From: Lineus longissimus
Lineage: Eukaryota > Nemertea > Pilidiophora > Heteronemertea > Lineidae
Assembly (NCBI RefSeq): GCF_910592395.1
Contig: NC_088319.1
Location: 8,310,001-8,374,000, forward strand
Direction of reading: 5' to 3'
Length of the DNA: 64,000 bases
Shown here piece after piece: positions 21,163 to 31,733 of this stretch. The notes beneath the pieces are model-generated. The model was given only the letters and a program-made list of their open reading frames with translations. It made no database searches and was not told the origin of the DNA. A program made the translations under genes and the position numbers. The first letter of the stretch is position 1; the number at the start of each line of letters is the position of its first letter.

Positions 21163-22340
21163 TTACTCAGTCAAATCTCCCTCCTTAACAGGCTGCGCTG
21201 TTATAGTGTTGCCCGTACATGGCCTCAGTGCGCTCTTGCCGCCTCTGTACAGAATCTCCAATTTTTCTAATGCTATTTCATATTGGGCTTCAGTGTAGCC
21301 AAGGTTCTTAACAAGATCCAGTGGGGTACCTCCCAAGCTGCTCTTGAGCATTACCATCTTGAACTTTACTGGGGCCTTCGCTTGGTGGACGAAGATGTTG
21401 AACTGTTCGAACCATTGTCTATATAGACCTCTTTCGCCCTCGAATTTTGGTAGTTTTGGTTTCGACATACCATGAAAGAAGGATTTTACTTCTTCTTCCT
21501 CTTCTCTTGGTTTTGGAGTACTGAAATCAACCTGTGTATGCGGGGTTGTCTCTATTGCCGGGTACCGATCATCCAGCTGAGTCCATGTACCTGATCTTGG
21601 CCTAAATGTAAAAGTTGAAGCATCACCCTCTAGCTGCTTTCTATTTTCAGCTCTGCTGCCACTTTTTCTCGTTCAGCAGCATCAGCTTCTCTTTGTAATC
21701 TGAGCTGCTGCTCGGCCTGTCTAATTTGGAGTTCATTGAGGTAGACATCTCGGTCTTGCTTTACGAGTAGCTCTGCTACCTCAGCTTTTATCGCCTTCTG
21801 TCTCACTTTTTCAGATTTCGACGAGGCATGTGTTTTATTTGACGTTTCAGAGCTTGCGTATGAGTGGTTGCTCCCCACACATCGGCGATGCAATCTTTGT
21901 GATCCTTAACCCGACGTTTCATCTCTCAAAAGAGTTGAAGGTCCTTAAAGGAACGGAGGTCCCCTGATGTCTTCAGGCTATCAGTAACAGACTTCGACTC
22001 CAGTAGGAATTTTCCTAATCTGAAGTCTATCCTCTGTAGTGCCGCTGATGAAGCCCCTGCATCTAACATGGAGACTGATTTTTTGCAGTGGCAACTAATT
22101 TCTGTGATCGTGTTTTCTCTTCCCACCTCTAAAATCTCTGAGTCCCGACTAGATGTGGATACTCCATCCATTGACATAGCCTCTCTGAAATGTCCAACAA
22201 TGTAGTCATTAGGATGGTTAGGTAATCTCACTTGCTATTTCGGTCTCCATAACTGTTTATGTTCAAACTCACCTGTAAACATAGCTGTCTTCCGTGGTAT
22301 TGGTAAATCACGACTGTAGGCCATGGCTGAAGTGTATGTA
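21163..22340 (-). pseudogene. BEL/Pao gag remnant
   Basis: 21468-21163 (LPKFEGERGLYRQWFEQFN...) matches the conserved gag core in which a short region is 'cut out of' target RNA-binding proteins in this family. 21893-21630 is a coiled-coil region rich in Glu, Gln, Arg and Ala. 22231-21926 is the N-terminal part. The pieces are in different frames. Confidence 0.65.
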
Positions 22341-22518
22341 TAACAGTGTATATTATCGAAGATCTAAAACTAGAATTCAAAATTCTGACCTAAAATTCTC
22401 TTGTGAAGTTTCAAAAAACTAGTATACAGGTCTTACCTCCGGATAACAATGTAAGATTTCTAAATTAATACCAGCACTCTATACTCCACAAGCTCGAAAT
22501 TTCTATGTTATACAACAA

Positions 22519-23080
22519 TTATATCATCCTTGGGTATAATTCCCTCACCCTTCTGACTCCAGTGGTGAACGCATGATGGATGCTGTAGTGGCATAACTGC
22601 CTTCTAGTTGGCTGGGTAACATGAATGTTATCAGCGGAAACGTTTTGATGCAAACTCACTAATATGTTTCGATCATGCCTAAAAACATACAAATGTTGAT
22701 TTCTCCTGGCAACATGTTGAATCTGGGCGTTGTAGTCCAATCTCCTAGCGTCAAAATCGAGCGCCGAAAATTTACAATACAAGTAAATTAGGCCTGTGGT
22801 TAATGACCTCATTCTCCACAAAGAAACATCCTACCCTATCAGCAGACAGGCCAACTCTTCCACTAAATATCGTGCTTTGTAAATCCGAAGTTCCCTGAAA
22901 ATTCAATTGACCGTGTCCGCGATCAATGGAACTGTTTGAATCCAGCAGATAATCCCTGTAGCGCCTCACAAATGAGTGTCTGCAGACAAGAATCCTCATG
23001 CCCGCAAGGTGGGACTGATGTCCAAATAATAATAAATCCGAAATCAAGTGAGTGACTGGGGGGAGTGAGCCGGGTGTGGT
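22519..23080 (-). pseudogene. SGNH/GDSL-esterase-like ORF in the BEL/Pao leader, broken
   Basis: The - strand frame 23104-22772 reads M-R-I-L-V-C-R-H-S-F-V-R-R-Y-R-D-Y-L near 23000, matching block I of SGNH-like proteins (usually G-D-S or G-H-S). It continues with an S-G-R-V-G-L block and an N-H-R-P-N-L-L-V-L strand. A stop and frame change occur just where the G-x-N-D block would sit (about 22775). A shifted frame (22821-22519) carries the rest, ending before a His block that I cannot place. It lies between the 5' LTR and gag, same strand as both. Confidence 0.5.
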
Positions 23081-23233
23081 GAATGAGGTGCCAAATAAAT
23101 CCAATTTTAAGATCTGAAATTCCCATCAAATCACAACAAAATACAAGTCAAAGTCACAGTGTAAACTCCTAATAAAGACATGGAATCCTTATCAGCAGCT
23201 CTGCATGAATCCGGTCGGAGAGACCACTTATGT

Positions 23234-23793
23234 AACGGTGAAATTGGGCACATAAAATAATAATTGGAGTTTACTTACAGGTTAGATTGTTCATCCTATG
23301 TCAGCTAGGCACTGGCACCTCTTGCGCTTTGATATACTAACTACCGATATTAGGAATCCACTCCATGTAATGCAAATCTGTGGGTGCTGGCACAGGGCCT
23401 ATCCGTTCACTGCTGAAGTTTGCAATGAAACTAACGAACCCAGTGGTTCATTAGGGGATATTCCCGTTCGATCCAAATAAATCAATCAAGCATTCAGGAT
23501 ATGTGCACAACAAATAAAGCTCTCATTCGACGGACCCCGGGGTAACAGCGGAATCTAAATAACTGGGACACTGCATGTTATCCAACGAAAGTGAATCAAA
23601 ATCAATATCCGTTCCTCGATATTCAAGAAAGATTTGGAATTATGCATCCCCAGAACAGCATTTCGATTTCCAAGCTTTCAACTCCATCTTGTTTCAGTGT
23701 TCAATGTTCGATCCTTATATCATAAATTAGATGATTAGAACTCGGGAAAACCGCGATTCGGTATGTGATTTGTCAGTTCGAACTACACTCTGG
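23234..23793 (-). mobile_element. Putative BEL/Pao 5' LTR
   Basis: On the - strand it starts TGTAGTTCGAACTGAC (about 23793) and ends CACCGTTACA (23234), a TG...CA pair. The candidate primer-binding site follows immediately, and dispersed-repeat sequence resumes on the other side (GGCCCAGGGGGTGCTTC at about 23797). No second LTR copy is in the window, so the borders rest on these features only. Confidence 0.5.
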
Positions 23794-24640
23794 CCCAGGG
23801 GGTGCTTCATGTGATAAACTACTTTTGGCTATATCTCATGGATTATTATGCTAGCTAAAATCATGAAATTTTTACTGCAGTGTGTTCATGAGACTTTATC
23901 ACATAATACCCAGGGTTTTGATATTACCTGATTTTCAAGGTCAGAGGGGTCAATTGCATAAATTGACTGTAATTGGTTTCTGGCGCATATCGCCACAGCT
24001 ATTGATGCTAGACTTTTCATCTGTGGGGGGTTTGAAAGTCTTATGGTGCCATTGTGCCTTTTGGCATATTTGATGATTTTCAAGCTACGCTTGGCTCCAG
24101 GGGGTGCTTCATGTGAAAAACTACTTTTGTCTGTATCTCATGAATTATGCTAGCTAAGGTCATGAAATTTTTACTGTGGACACTGCTAATGAGAATACAT
24201 CAAATAATATGTAGGGATTTGATGGTTTTCAAACTACGCTTGGCCCAAGGGGGTGCTTCATGTGAGAAACTACTTTTGGCTATATCTCATGAATTATGCT
24301 AGTTAAAATCATGAAATTTTTACTGTGGACACTGCTCATGAGACTACATCACATAAAATCTGGGTTTTTGATTTGACCTACTTTTCAATGTCACAAGGGT
24401 CAAATGGTGTAAATTGATCGTAATTGGTTTCTGGAGCATATCTCCGTAACTATTGAGGCTAGGCTTTCATCTTTCGGTGATTTGAAGGTCTTATGGTGCC
24501 ATTGTGCCTTTTGGCACTTTTGAAGTACGCTTTGCCCAAGGGGGTGCTTCATGTGAAAAACTACTTTGTGCTATATTTCATGAATTCTGCTTGCTTAAAT
24601 CATGAAATGTTTACTGCTGACCCTGCTCATGAGACTACAT
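23794..24640 (+). repeat. Dispersed repeat, GGGGGTGCTTC subfamily, tandem units
   Basis: Units carry GGGGGTGCTTCATGTGA, 'ctacttttggctatatctcatgaat', CATGAAATTTTTACTG, then degraded TTTTCAAGGTCAGAGGGGTCA (23933) or TTTTCAATGTCACAAGGGTCA (24385), and TTATGGTGCCATTGTGCCTTTTGG. Heads at about 23797, 24090, 24240 and 24535 show partial tandem duplication. Lies just upstream of FTSJ1 exon 3. Confidence 0.7.
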
Positions 24641-24787
24641 CACATAATATCTGGGTGGGGCATGGGGAATTGTAAGCAGGATGGTCATTGCTGATAATGT
24701 CAGCCATGTTCTGCATTGTATTAACTCTAATTGTTGGTCAGGTGGCTGACTTTTTATCAACTCTGTGATGCTTTTATTTCTATCCAG

Positions 24788-24887
24788 GGGTGAAGATGGT
24801 AAAAATGATGCCAAGATATTAGCTGTTGATCTGCAGGCTATGGCCCCCATTCCTGGAGTGATAACAATACAAGGAGACATCACTAAG
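24788..24887 (+). CDS. FTSJ1: FTSJ1 coding exon 3
   Basis: Acceptor TATCCAG at 24781-24787, donor AAG|GTAGGA. Encodes the last base of codon 64 to codon 97: a variable loop G-E-D-G-K-N-D-A, then K-I-L-A-V-D78[10 protein letters not shown] and I-Q-G-D-I-T-K. D78 is the acidic residue expected to contact the cofactor ribose. Phase in 2, out 0. It joins exons 2 and 4 cleanly. Confidence 0.97.
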
Positions 24888-25275
24888 GTAGGAAATTCAT
24901 GGCCGGTTTTCATTTCACATATGGTCTGAATTCTAACCCCAAACGATATTCCGAATATTTTGTGTACACTCGCAGGCATAGTAATCATATCTATTAAGCA
25001 GTTATTTCAGCATATGTTGCTGAACACACTTTAGACGATCCTGAGGAAATCAGGGGCTAATGTTTGCTTCTCCGGCCCTGCACACAAACCCCCCGAGACA
25101 TTTGCCTTCATTTGGTGAAGTAGCCAGTGCAGAAGTAAGTGTGCCCAATCAGAGTGTTGCTTACATTTGAGTCTAGGAATTTCCAAAACAACATCCAAAC
25201 TCGCCTTCATTCTCCGGCGCAGAGGATAGTAGTGATAGTAGTCCTACACTATGCTTGAATGTTATCGTTGCTTTG
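24888..25275. other. Start of FTSJ1 intron 3, nothing recognised
   Basis: No coding or repeat relationship recognised, except a short GAATGACTCGCATGATGCG hairpin-like head at its end, which opens the next repeat. Confidence 0.4.
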
Positions 25276-26114
25276 GAGAATGACTCGCATGATGCGATGA
25301 TGTGGTGTCCGTCGTCGTCCACTGTCGGCGTATGTTAGCACGGCACATTTCATAACCACTTGAGGTCTGGACATGTACCTTGGACCCTGGGGCGATCCAC
25401 ACCAAATTTTGTTCCAAAATTATTCTTGGTTTAGCAACCAGGGGGTGTAATGCAAAAACATGAAACATGCAATAGAACCCGTGATTTTGGTGGGATTTTT
25501 GGCTTTTTGGCTCACTGTAGGGGAGTCAATACGATACTGCAGTGTCTGTCGTCCATCGTCGTTGTCTGTCTTCATTGTTGCCCGTTGTCTGTATCCTGTT
25601 TTCAAAACAGTGGCACGTTTCTTAACTGATGAGACTATGAACCTGAATCTTTGCACATAGAACCCCCCAGGTCAGGTGACCTCTGATACTGAATATCGGT
25701 CCGATACATGAATCTTGACTTTGCAACCATAAGTGACTCGTTTTCGATAACATTTTTATGGTTGGTTCTCCTAGCAAGGATGCATCACATATCATACGGG
25801 TTTTTGATTCGACCTAATTTTCAAGGTCACATTTCTTAACCGCTAATGCTATAAACTTGAAATTAGGTACACACGACACCCTATGTCATATAACCTCAGA
25901 CAACGAATTTCGATCCGATCTGATTCTCGACTTGGCCACCAGGAGGCCAAAACTAAAACAGGAAAAAAGTGCAATATTTCGCTCATTCACTGCTGTGTCA
26001 GTCATCGTCGTCGTTGTCGTCGTTGTAGTCTGTATCATGTTTCAAAAACAGTGTCCTGTTTTTAGCTCACCTCTTAGCAGAGGTGAGCTTATCCCATACC
26101 GTGGCGTCCGTCGT

Positions 26115-26164
<50 letters not shown>

Positions 26165-27240
26165 CGTCGTCGTCCGTCGTCCGTCGTCCGTTAGCAGGGC
26201 ACGTTTCGTAACTGTTAGAGCTATTGAGTTGAAACTTGGTACACATGTACCCTTATGTAATGACACCTTGGAGACCAAGTTTCGGTCCGATTTGTTCATG
26301 GTTTGGCCACCAGGGGGCCAAACGTTAAAAGTGAAAATATGCAATATCTCCCTTAATAGTAGTCGGGAAATTTGGAAAAAAATATGGTAGGTACTTCTAG
26401 CAAAGGTGCATCATATATCCTCCGGGTTTTTGATTTGACCTCCTTTTCAAGGTCACAGAGGTCAAATGGTGTAAATTGGCCGTTAGGATGTAACGATGGC
26501 ACGTTTCTAAACTGCAATGACTATTGATACCAAATTTGGTACACATTTACCCCTTAGTCAGGTGATCTCAGGGACCGAAGTTTGGTCCAATATGATTCAC
26601 CACTTGACCACCAGGGGGCAAAATCCAAAAACCTTAAAAATGTAATTATTCCTTTACTTCTTGCCCGATTGCCACCAATTTGATATCATGGGTACATCTG
26701 ACCACCATACAGTATATGTCACACAGGTTTTTAATTTGACCTTCTTGTCAAGGTCACAGAGGTCAAATGGCGTAAATTGGCTGTCAGGCCGTAATTATGG
26801 CACGTTTCTTAACTGCAATGACTATTGATCACAAATTAAGTACACATGTACCCCTTGGTCAGGTGATCTCAGGTACTGAAGTTTGGTGCGATCTGATTTG
26901 CCGTTTGGCCTCCAGGGAGGGGGCCAAATCCTAAATTCTTCAAAATGCCATTATTCCTAGTAATGACTTGCCCGATTGGCACCAATTTTATATCATAGGT
27001 ACATCTAATTCTAACAACCATTCAATGTGTCACCCGGGTCTTCTTTGATTTGACCTACTTTTCAAGGTCACAGAGGTCGAATGTACTGTAAATTTTCCAT
27101 TTTGGGGAAATTGTAATTGCTTGGACCTACATCAAACCTAACACTACATGACACAATACCATGCTCTTTATCCATCTTTCCTCCACATGAGGTGAGCACA
27201 ATGGCCCTGGCCATTTCATTTAACCGCTAGAGCTGTGAAC
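25276..27240 (+). repeat. Dispersed CTCF/DR3-type repeat, long array
   Basis: Several heads: 25510 (GGCTCACTGTAGGGG) and 26063 (AGCTCACCTCT TAGC AGAGGTGAGCT, a perfect 11-bp hairpin). CTCF-like blocks start at 26305 (perfect) and 26606 (GACCACCAGGGGGC), with variants near 25937 and 26904. DR3 blocks start at 26449, 26750 and 27064. Spacing is 144 bp for 26305/26449 and 26606/26750. An inverted half-site pair AGGTCAGGTGACCT lies at 25669-25682. It ends with ATGAGGTGAGCACAATGGCCCTGGCC near 27213. Frames inside (for example 25857-26390 with a Ser run) are chance. Confidence 0.85.
26108..26190. repeat. (GTC)n microsatellite in repeat head
   Basis: A long GTC run at 26115-26163, flanked by GTCCGTC pieces. 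The normal repeat head carries only GTCCGTCGTC, so the run looks like an expansion of that seed. A second independent expansion is at 49570-49619. Confidence 0.95.
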
Positions 27241-27300
27241 TTGTACACAGGACCCCCTGGTCACATTTTTTTGCATGCTGTTTGCCACACGTGCTTTTTA

Positions 27301-28187
27301 GATTCGTCCCTGCCATACTGCACATGGGCAACGGGAGAAGAATCTCATGTCTTGACTTGAGGGGACAGATCGACGCAGTTTCGATCAAGGATTAGAAACG
27401 TACAACTGCGCTCTGCATCGGCATAGGCATACCTAGTCAATATCACTAGGAAAAAATCTTCTGAAAAAATCGTATATATATTTCGCCAAAATGCATGTTT
27501 TCGCGCTGACTAAGTTTAAACTTGGTCTTTATTAATGACTATCAGAAGAGATATAAGCCTTGCCGAATGTAAATATTCGCCAATCCAAAGGTTAAGATTC
27601 GTCCCTGCCATACTGCACATGGGCAACGGGAGAAGAATCTCATGTCTTGACTTGAGGGGACAGATCGACGCAGTTTCGATCAAGGATTAGAAACGTACAA
27701 CTGCGCTCTGCATCGGCATAGGCATACCTAGTCAATATTACAAGCATAAAATCTTCTGCAAAAATCGTATATATATTTCGCCAAAATGCATGTTTTCGCG
27801 CTGACTAAGTTTAAACTTGGTCTTTATTAATGACTATCGGAAGAGATATAAGCCTTGCCGAATGTAAATATTCGCCAATCCAAAGGTTAAGATTCGTCCC
27901 TGCCATACTGCACATGGGCAACGGGAGAAGAATCTCATGTCTTGACTTTAGGGGACAGATCGACGCAGTTTCGATCAAGGATTAGAGACGTACAACTGCG
28001 CTCTGCATCGGCATAGGCATACCTAGTCAATATCACTAGCAAAAAATCTTCTGCAAAAATTGTATATATATTTCGCCAAAATGCATGTTTTCGCGCTGAC
28101 TAAGTTTAAACTTGGTCTTTATTAATGACTATCGGAAGAGATATAAGCCTTGCCGAATGTAAATATTCACCAATCCAAAGGTTAAGA
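27301..28187. repeat. Three tandem 295-bp satellite-like units
   Basis: Units start GATTCGTCCCTGCCATACTG at 27301, 27596 and 27891, and end ...CCAATCCAAAGGTTA. They are nearly identical: a handful of single-base differences, for example AGG/AGC in ATCACTAGC. Exactly three copies; beyond 28187 the sequence diverges at once. No reading frame is kept across units, and no pol III boxes, Sm site or splice leader are recognised. Confidence 0.9.
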
Positions 28188-28944
28188 TGCTTATATTGAG
28201 TGTAGTCCCAATATGAGGTTGCAGCTGTTTAGCCGCCATGATGACATATTCTACCGCTTATATAAATAGTTCGTAGCACTGACATAAACTATTAGTTCTA
28301 TTTCATTTTTATGTGTTTTCTTGCATTGTAATCCTATTGTTTGTAGTATTAAAACAATAAATATAATTTTAACGACAATGGTACTTTGTGTTAGTTTGTA
28401 TTTGAGGAAGAACGCGCATCGATATGATGAGTGAGGCGGTCAGTGGCGAGCTCACTTAAATTGCAGGCAGCTGCCGACTCTCAATTTAGGCTGAACACTG
28501 CGGGTGTGTCGAAGGTGAGAGAACTATTCTATTTTCGTCGGGTGAATAAATTTCTGGTGAACAACATAATTAGCAGAGTCCTTTATAATTTATGCTATAT
28601 CTATCCTATATGATGATCCGAAAGTTCTGAGAAATCGGCAATGGCGGATTGCCATTATCGAATTTAGGCCACAATCACAACCGTGACAATTGTGCGTTCA
28701 AAACACCTATGAATGACTCCAAACTTACCAGACTCCATTCATAAGATATACCTCCTGAAAATAATTGCTGAAACCTCGGTAAACATGTCATGAGTGCTCA
28801 AACTGACCATTTTAATGACCGTTTTCCTCTCCCTTGATCACCCCTGTAGAAATGTACTGTACAGCGCGTATAGATACATGTGCAGTGTAAATTTACACAT
28901 GAATGCATACAAACCTGCCAAATTATCATTAAATTCTTAATCGT
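28188..28944. other. Intron 3 DNA, nothing assigned
   Basis: A short frame at 28431-28613 has no recognised similarity. AT-rich, no element ends seen. Confidence 0.4.
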
Positions 28945-29480
28945 ATCAATTAATTTCCTTGATCATTAGCACCTTATCAGTGTCTGTTGATTATATATAA
29001 CTTGGTAAGCAAAATAAAAATGTTGTCTCATTATGTTTTACAGGGATGATGGGCAGTTGCATTTCAACGTTTTCTGTAACCACATCATAGTTCGCCGAGG
29101 ACCAAGAGAGAGAGAGAGAGGAGCTGAGCAACCCTTCTTCAACACTTTCTTTTTCACTGTAATACTTCACGCAAATAGATTGAATAAAGAAAACATTATG
29201 TGGCTGTTGGTTTACAAAAAGTTAAGTTTTTACTTTTTTTGTATCAACCATGTACCCTCTTGGGCTGAGTCCTTGACTGGACCATGTTCACTGGACTATT
29301 TTGTCACAACCTACTCCTCCAAGGACTAAATGTAAAGGTCCAGACGGTTACTGGTTGTCCCAAGGTTGTACCATGTGTCTGCTGGGCTTGTTTGTTTCAA
29401 CCTACGCTTCAAAGGAATTGATACAAAGGTCCAGACTACATTTACTAGTTGTCCTAGGTTGTGACCATGCATCTAATATA
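28945..29480 (+). repeat. Dispersed repeat R2, copy 2
   Basis: Same order of blocks as 15110-16012: TTTCCTTGATCATTAGCAC, TTATGTTTTACAG, GAGAGGAGCTGAGCA with a GA run, CTTTTTCACTGTAATACTTCAC, TTGAATAAAGAAAAC, then two units of the ~95-bp minisatellite (GGACTATTTTGTC..., CTTCAAAGGAATTGAT). Confirms that the minisatellite travels with the polyA-like block. Confidence 0.7.
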
Positions 29481-29481
29481 C

Positions 29482-29770
29482 CCTTTAGTTGTTGATTTAG
29501 CGATAAGTCCAGTTTTCTACCATTGGCATTGAGTTGGTTTATTATAGTGGCTTGTTTTGAGAATGCAGCATCAATGTTCGCTATATTTGAGATAAGGCGC
29601 TTAACCTTATGCGATGTGCTTCCAATATATGGGATGCTGACCATGAGTGGGGCTCGCGCTTTAGGGGGCACAGTGTTCTCAGTGTTCTGTTCATGTGGGT
29701 CATCCTTCATAGGAGAAATGTGCAGGCCCCTCCCCATCAGATTAGCCAATCATCAGAAAGACAACAACAC
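29482..29770 (-). pseudogene. Penelope-like retroelement fragment (RT C-terminal/linker)
   Basis: The - strand frame 29749-29402 contains A-P-L-M-V-S-I-P-Y-I-G-S-T-S-H-K-V-K-R-L-I, then a helix and A-A-F-S-K-Q. This resembles the conserved 'lPYi.g.S.kvrr...' stretch between RT and the GIY-YIG endonuclease of Penelope-like elements. No endonuclease or RT core follows in the window. The 3' end of the frame runs into the R2 minisatellite, so the fragment is truncated on both sides. Confidence 0.5.
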
Positions 29771-29884
29771 CTGTTTAACTTTTGGGCGCACTTGCATCTG
29801 CACTAACTACTTCATCAAATGAGGGCGAATGAGGGGTTTGTGTGCAGGGCAGGAAAAGCGAACATTGAACCCCTGATATCCTCA

Positions 29885-30563
29885 GGATGATGTATAAGAG
29901 GATCGTTTTCGATTAAATTTTTATGGTAGGTTCTCCTAGCAAGGATATCACATATCGTACCGGTTTTTTGACCTGACCTACTTTTCAAGGTCACAGAGGT
30001 CAAACGGCTAAATTGGCCATTAGAGTGGACTAATGGCACTGAAGCTAACAACATAAACTTGATACCCCTAGGTCAGACAACCTCCAACAATGAATTTGGG
30101 TCCAATATGATTCTCAACAAAGCCGCCAGGGGGCCAAAACTGAAAAGGGAAAAACTCCAATATCTCTTATTAAGGACTTGTATTCGCTAATATATTGATG
30201 GAAAGTACCACAAGCAAGGCTACATCACATGTCTGATGAGTTTTTGATTTGATGTACTTTTCAAAGTCACAGAGGTCAAATGACGTAAATTGGTGGTCTG
30301 AGTGTTATAATGGCACGTTCATAATCACTAAAGCTAAAAACTTGAAACTTGCTACACATGACCCATGATTTGCTGCTTGGCCAGCAGGGGGTCAAATCTG
30401 AAAACCTTAAAAATGCGATTATTACTTTACCACTTGCCTGATTGCCACCAATCTCATATCTTGTTTACATCTAACTACCATATACATTATCATATGTCAC
30501 ATGGGATTTAATTTGACCTACTTTTTAAGGTCACAGAGGTTTAATGGCATAAAATTTCCATTA
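29885..30563 (+). repeat. Dispersed CTCF/DR3-type repeat
   Basis: DR3 at 29987, variants at about 30263 (AAAGTCACAGAGGTCA) and 30524. Degraded CTCF-like blocks GCCGCCAGGGGGCC (30122) and GGCCAGCAGGGGGTC (30380). Interrupted at TA 30562-30563 by the next element; the repeat tail resumes at 31406. Confidence 0.75.
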
Positions 30564-31405
30564 GTGTGAAAAAATATTGCAACAGCCCAGAAAGTCAGGA
30601 TATTTCCTATTCTCTGCCACCTTAAAAACCAGACTGGCTCACCTTAAGCATTACCTAATGACTTTTGAATGTTGTGCACAGCAATTTAAAGATTTTGATA
30701 AAATATCACGAAAAAATCCCAATAAAAGATATCATAAAAAAAGACACTTGTACACTTGACAACAACCAGGGAACACTGGTAGAAACATCCTGCTAAATAA
30801 AGTTTAGAAAAAGTAACCAAAATAATAATGTTATTTCTAATAAAAAAAGACGTTTTTGATACTTCAAATAATTGGTCCCAAAATGATGTCACATCGCCCT
30901 ATGGATAATAATAAGAATTCCCAAAGAAAGAAATTCGGAAAATCTCACTTCCGCTTCGTGGTATTACAAAATTTTGAAAGATTCAAAATTTGGACAAAAT
31001 TTTTATGATATATCAGGCTCTCAAAAACTAAACAAAATGACTCCAGCTTATTATCGCGTTTGTTCTCCAAGGGGAGTTCATAATTTGAAAAATTATTTGG
31101 AGAGGTGCCAGATGATATATTCACGATAACTCATGATATTTTCAAAATGAAAGGAGTTTTTAAGAATTTTTTTGGCTGGATCTCTTAGGAGTGATCATAG
31201 AATAGTATGACGTTAGTTTGCGATCAATTATTTGATGAATGAGACAGTTGGGTTTGTCATGATATTTTCAAATTGTAATATTTTCCTGATATCTTCAAGT
31301 TATTAAGGTAAGACTGAGGTGAGCCTGTCAAAGCAAAGAAAAGAACAGAATGTTGCATAGAAGAGAGAAATGTCCTTTATGGGGTGTTCTAATATTTTTT
31401 CACAC
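30564..31405. mobile_element. TA-flanked TIR element (Tc1/mariner-like), non-autonomous
   Basis: Ends are GTGTGAAAAAATATTGCAAC and its near-complement GTTCTAATATTTTTTCACAC, with TA at 30562-30563 and 31406-31407. 842 bp, AT-rich interior with no transposase frame. It splits a dispersed-repeat copy. Confidence 0.75.
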
Positions 31406-31505
31406 TACTGTATATACTATAGCATGTTTCTCAACCAGCATGAAATCTTAACTACCAAATATCTATACGGTGAGCACAATGGCCCCTGGCCTTTTCTCTT
31501 AAGTT
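31406..31505 (+). repeat. Tail of the interrupted dispersed repeat
   Basis: GTATATACTATAGCATGTTTCTCAACC, CCAAATATCTATACGGTGAGC, ACAATGGCCCCTGGCC: the standard tail seen at 4140-4255 and 56560-56665. Confidence 0.8.
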
Positions 31506-31654
31506 CTTTTTTGACAGGTCATTCACAAAAATCATGAAAATATATGATTCTTGAGAAAATTTCAACGTCTTCTGGTAGTTTGCTCTCTGCTTCTGGTGCT
31601 GCCTACATTTCACACCCTTGAGTTAATCTTGTTTTTATCTGTGTGTCATTGTAG

Positions 31655-31733
31655 GTATCCACGGCCCATCAGATTATTGATCATTTTGATGGCAACCAGG
31701 CTGACCTTGTTGTCTGTGACGGCGCCCCTGATG
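31655..31733 (+). CDS. FTSJ1: FTSJ1 coding exon 4 (catalytic Asp)
   Basis: Acceptor CATTGTAG at 31647-31654, donor GATG|GTATGT. Encodes codons 98-123 and the first base of codon 124: V-S-T-A-H-Q-I-I-D-H-F then A-D-L-V-V-C-D119-G-A-P-D. D119 corresponds to the Asp of the K-D-K-E tetrad. Phase in 0, out 1. Confidence 0.97.

Larger units (their letters stand above)
18436..23793 (-). mobile_element. BEL/Pao LTR retrotransposon, decayed, 5' LTR only
   Basis: Domain order on the - strand is LTR, leader with SGNH-like ORF, gag, zinc knuckle, protease, reverse transcriptase, integrase, as in BEL/Pao. There are many stops and frameshifts, the RNase H region is missing, and the element ends inside the integrase C-terminal region at about 18436 without a 3' LTR. 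A putative primer-binding site (TGGTCTCTCCGACCGG on the - strand, about 23232-23217) directly follows the LTR end. It interrupts the dispersed repeat on both sides. Confidence 0.8.

Noticed and set aside
25857-26390. 177-codon ORF with a long Ser run
   Set aside because: It is the (GTC)n microsatellite plus repeat monomer read through; no start context or conserved sequence.
27301-28187. CRISPR-like array or tandem small-RNA gene cluster
   Set aside because: Units are whole 295-bp copies without unique spacers, in a eukaryotic genome. No 5S, U-snRNA or spliced-leader signature (Sm site, box A/C, known core) was recognised.
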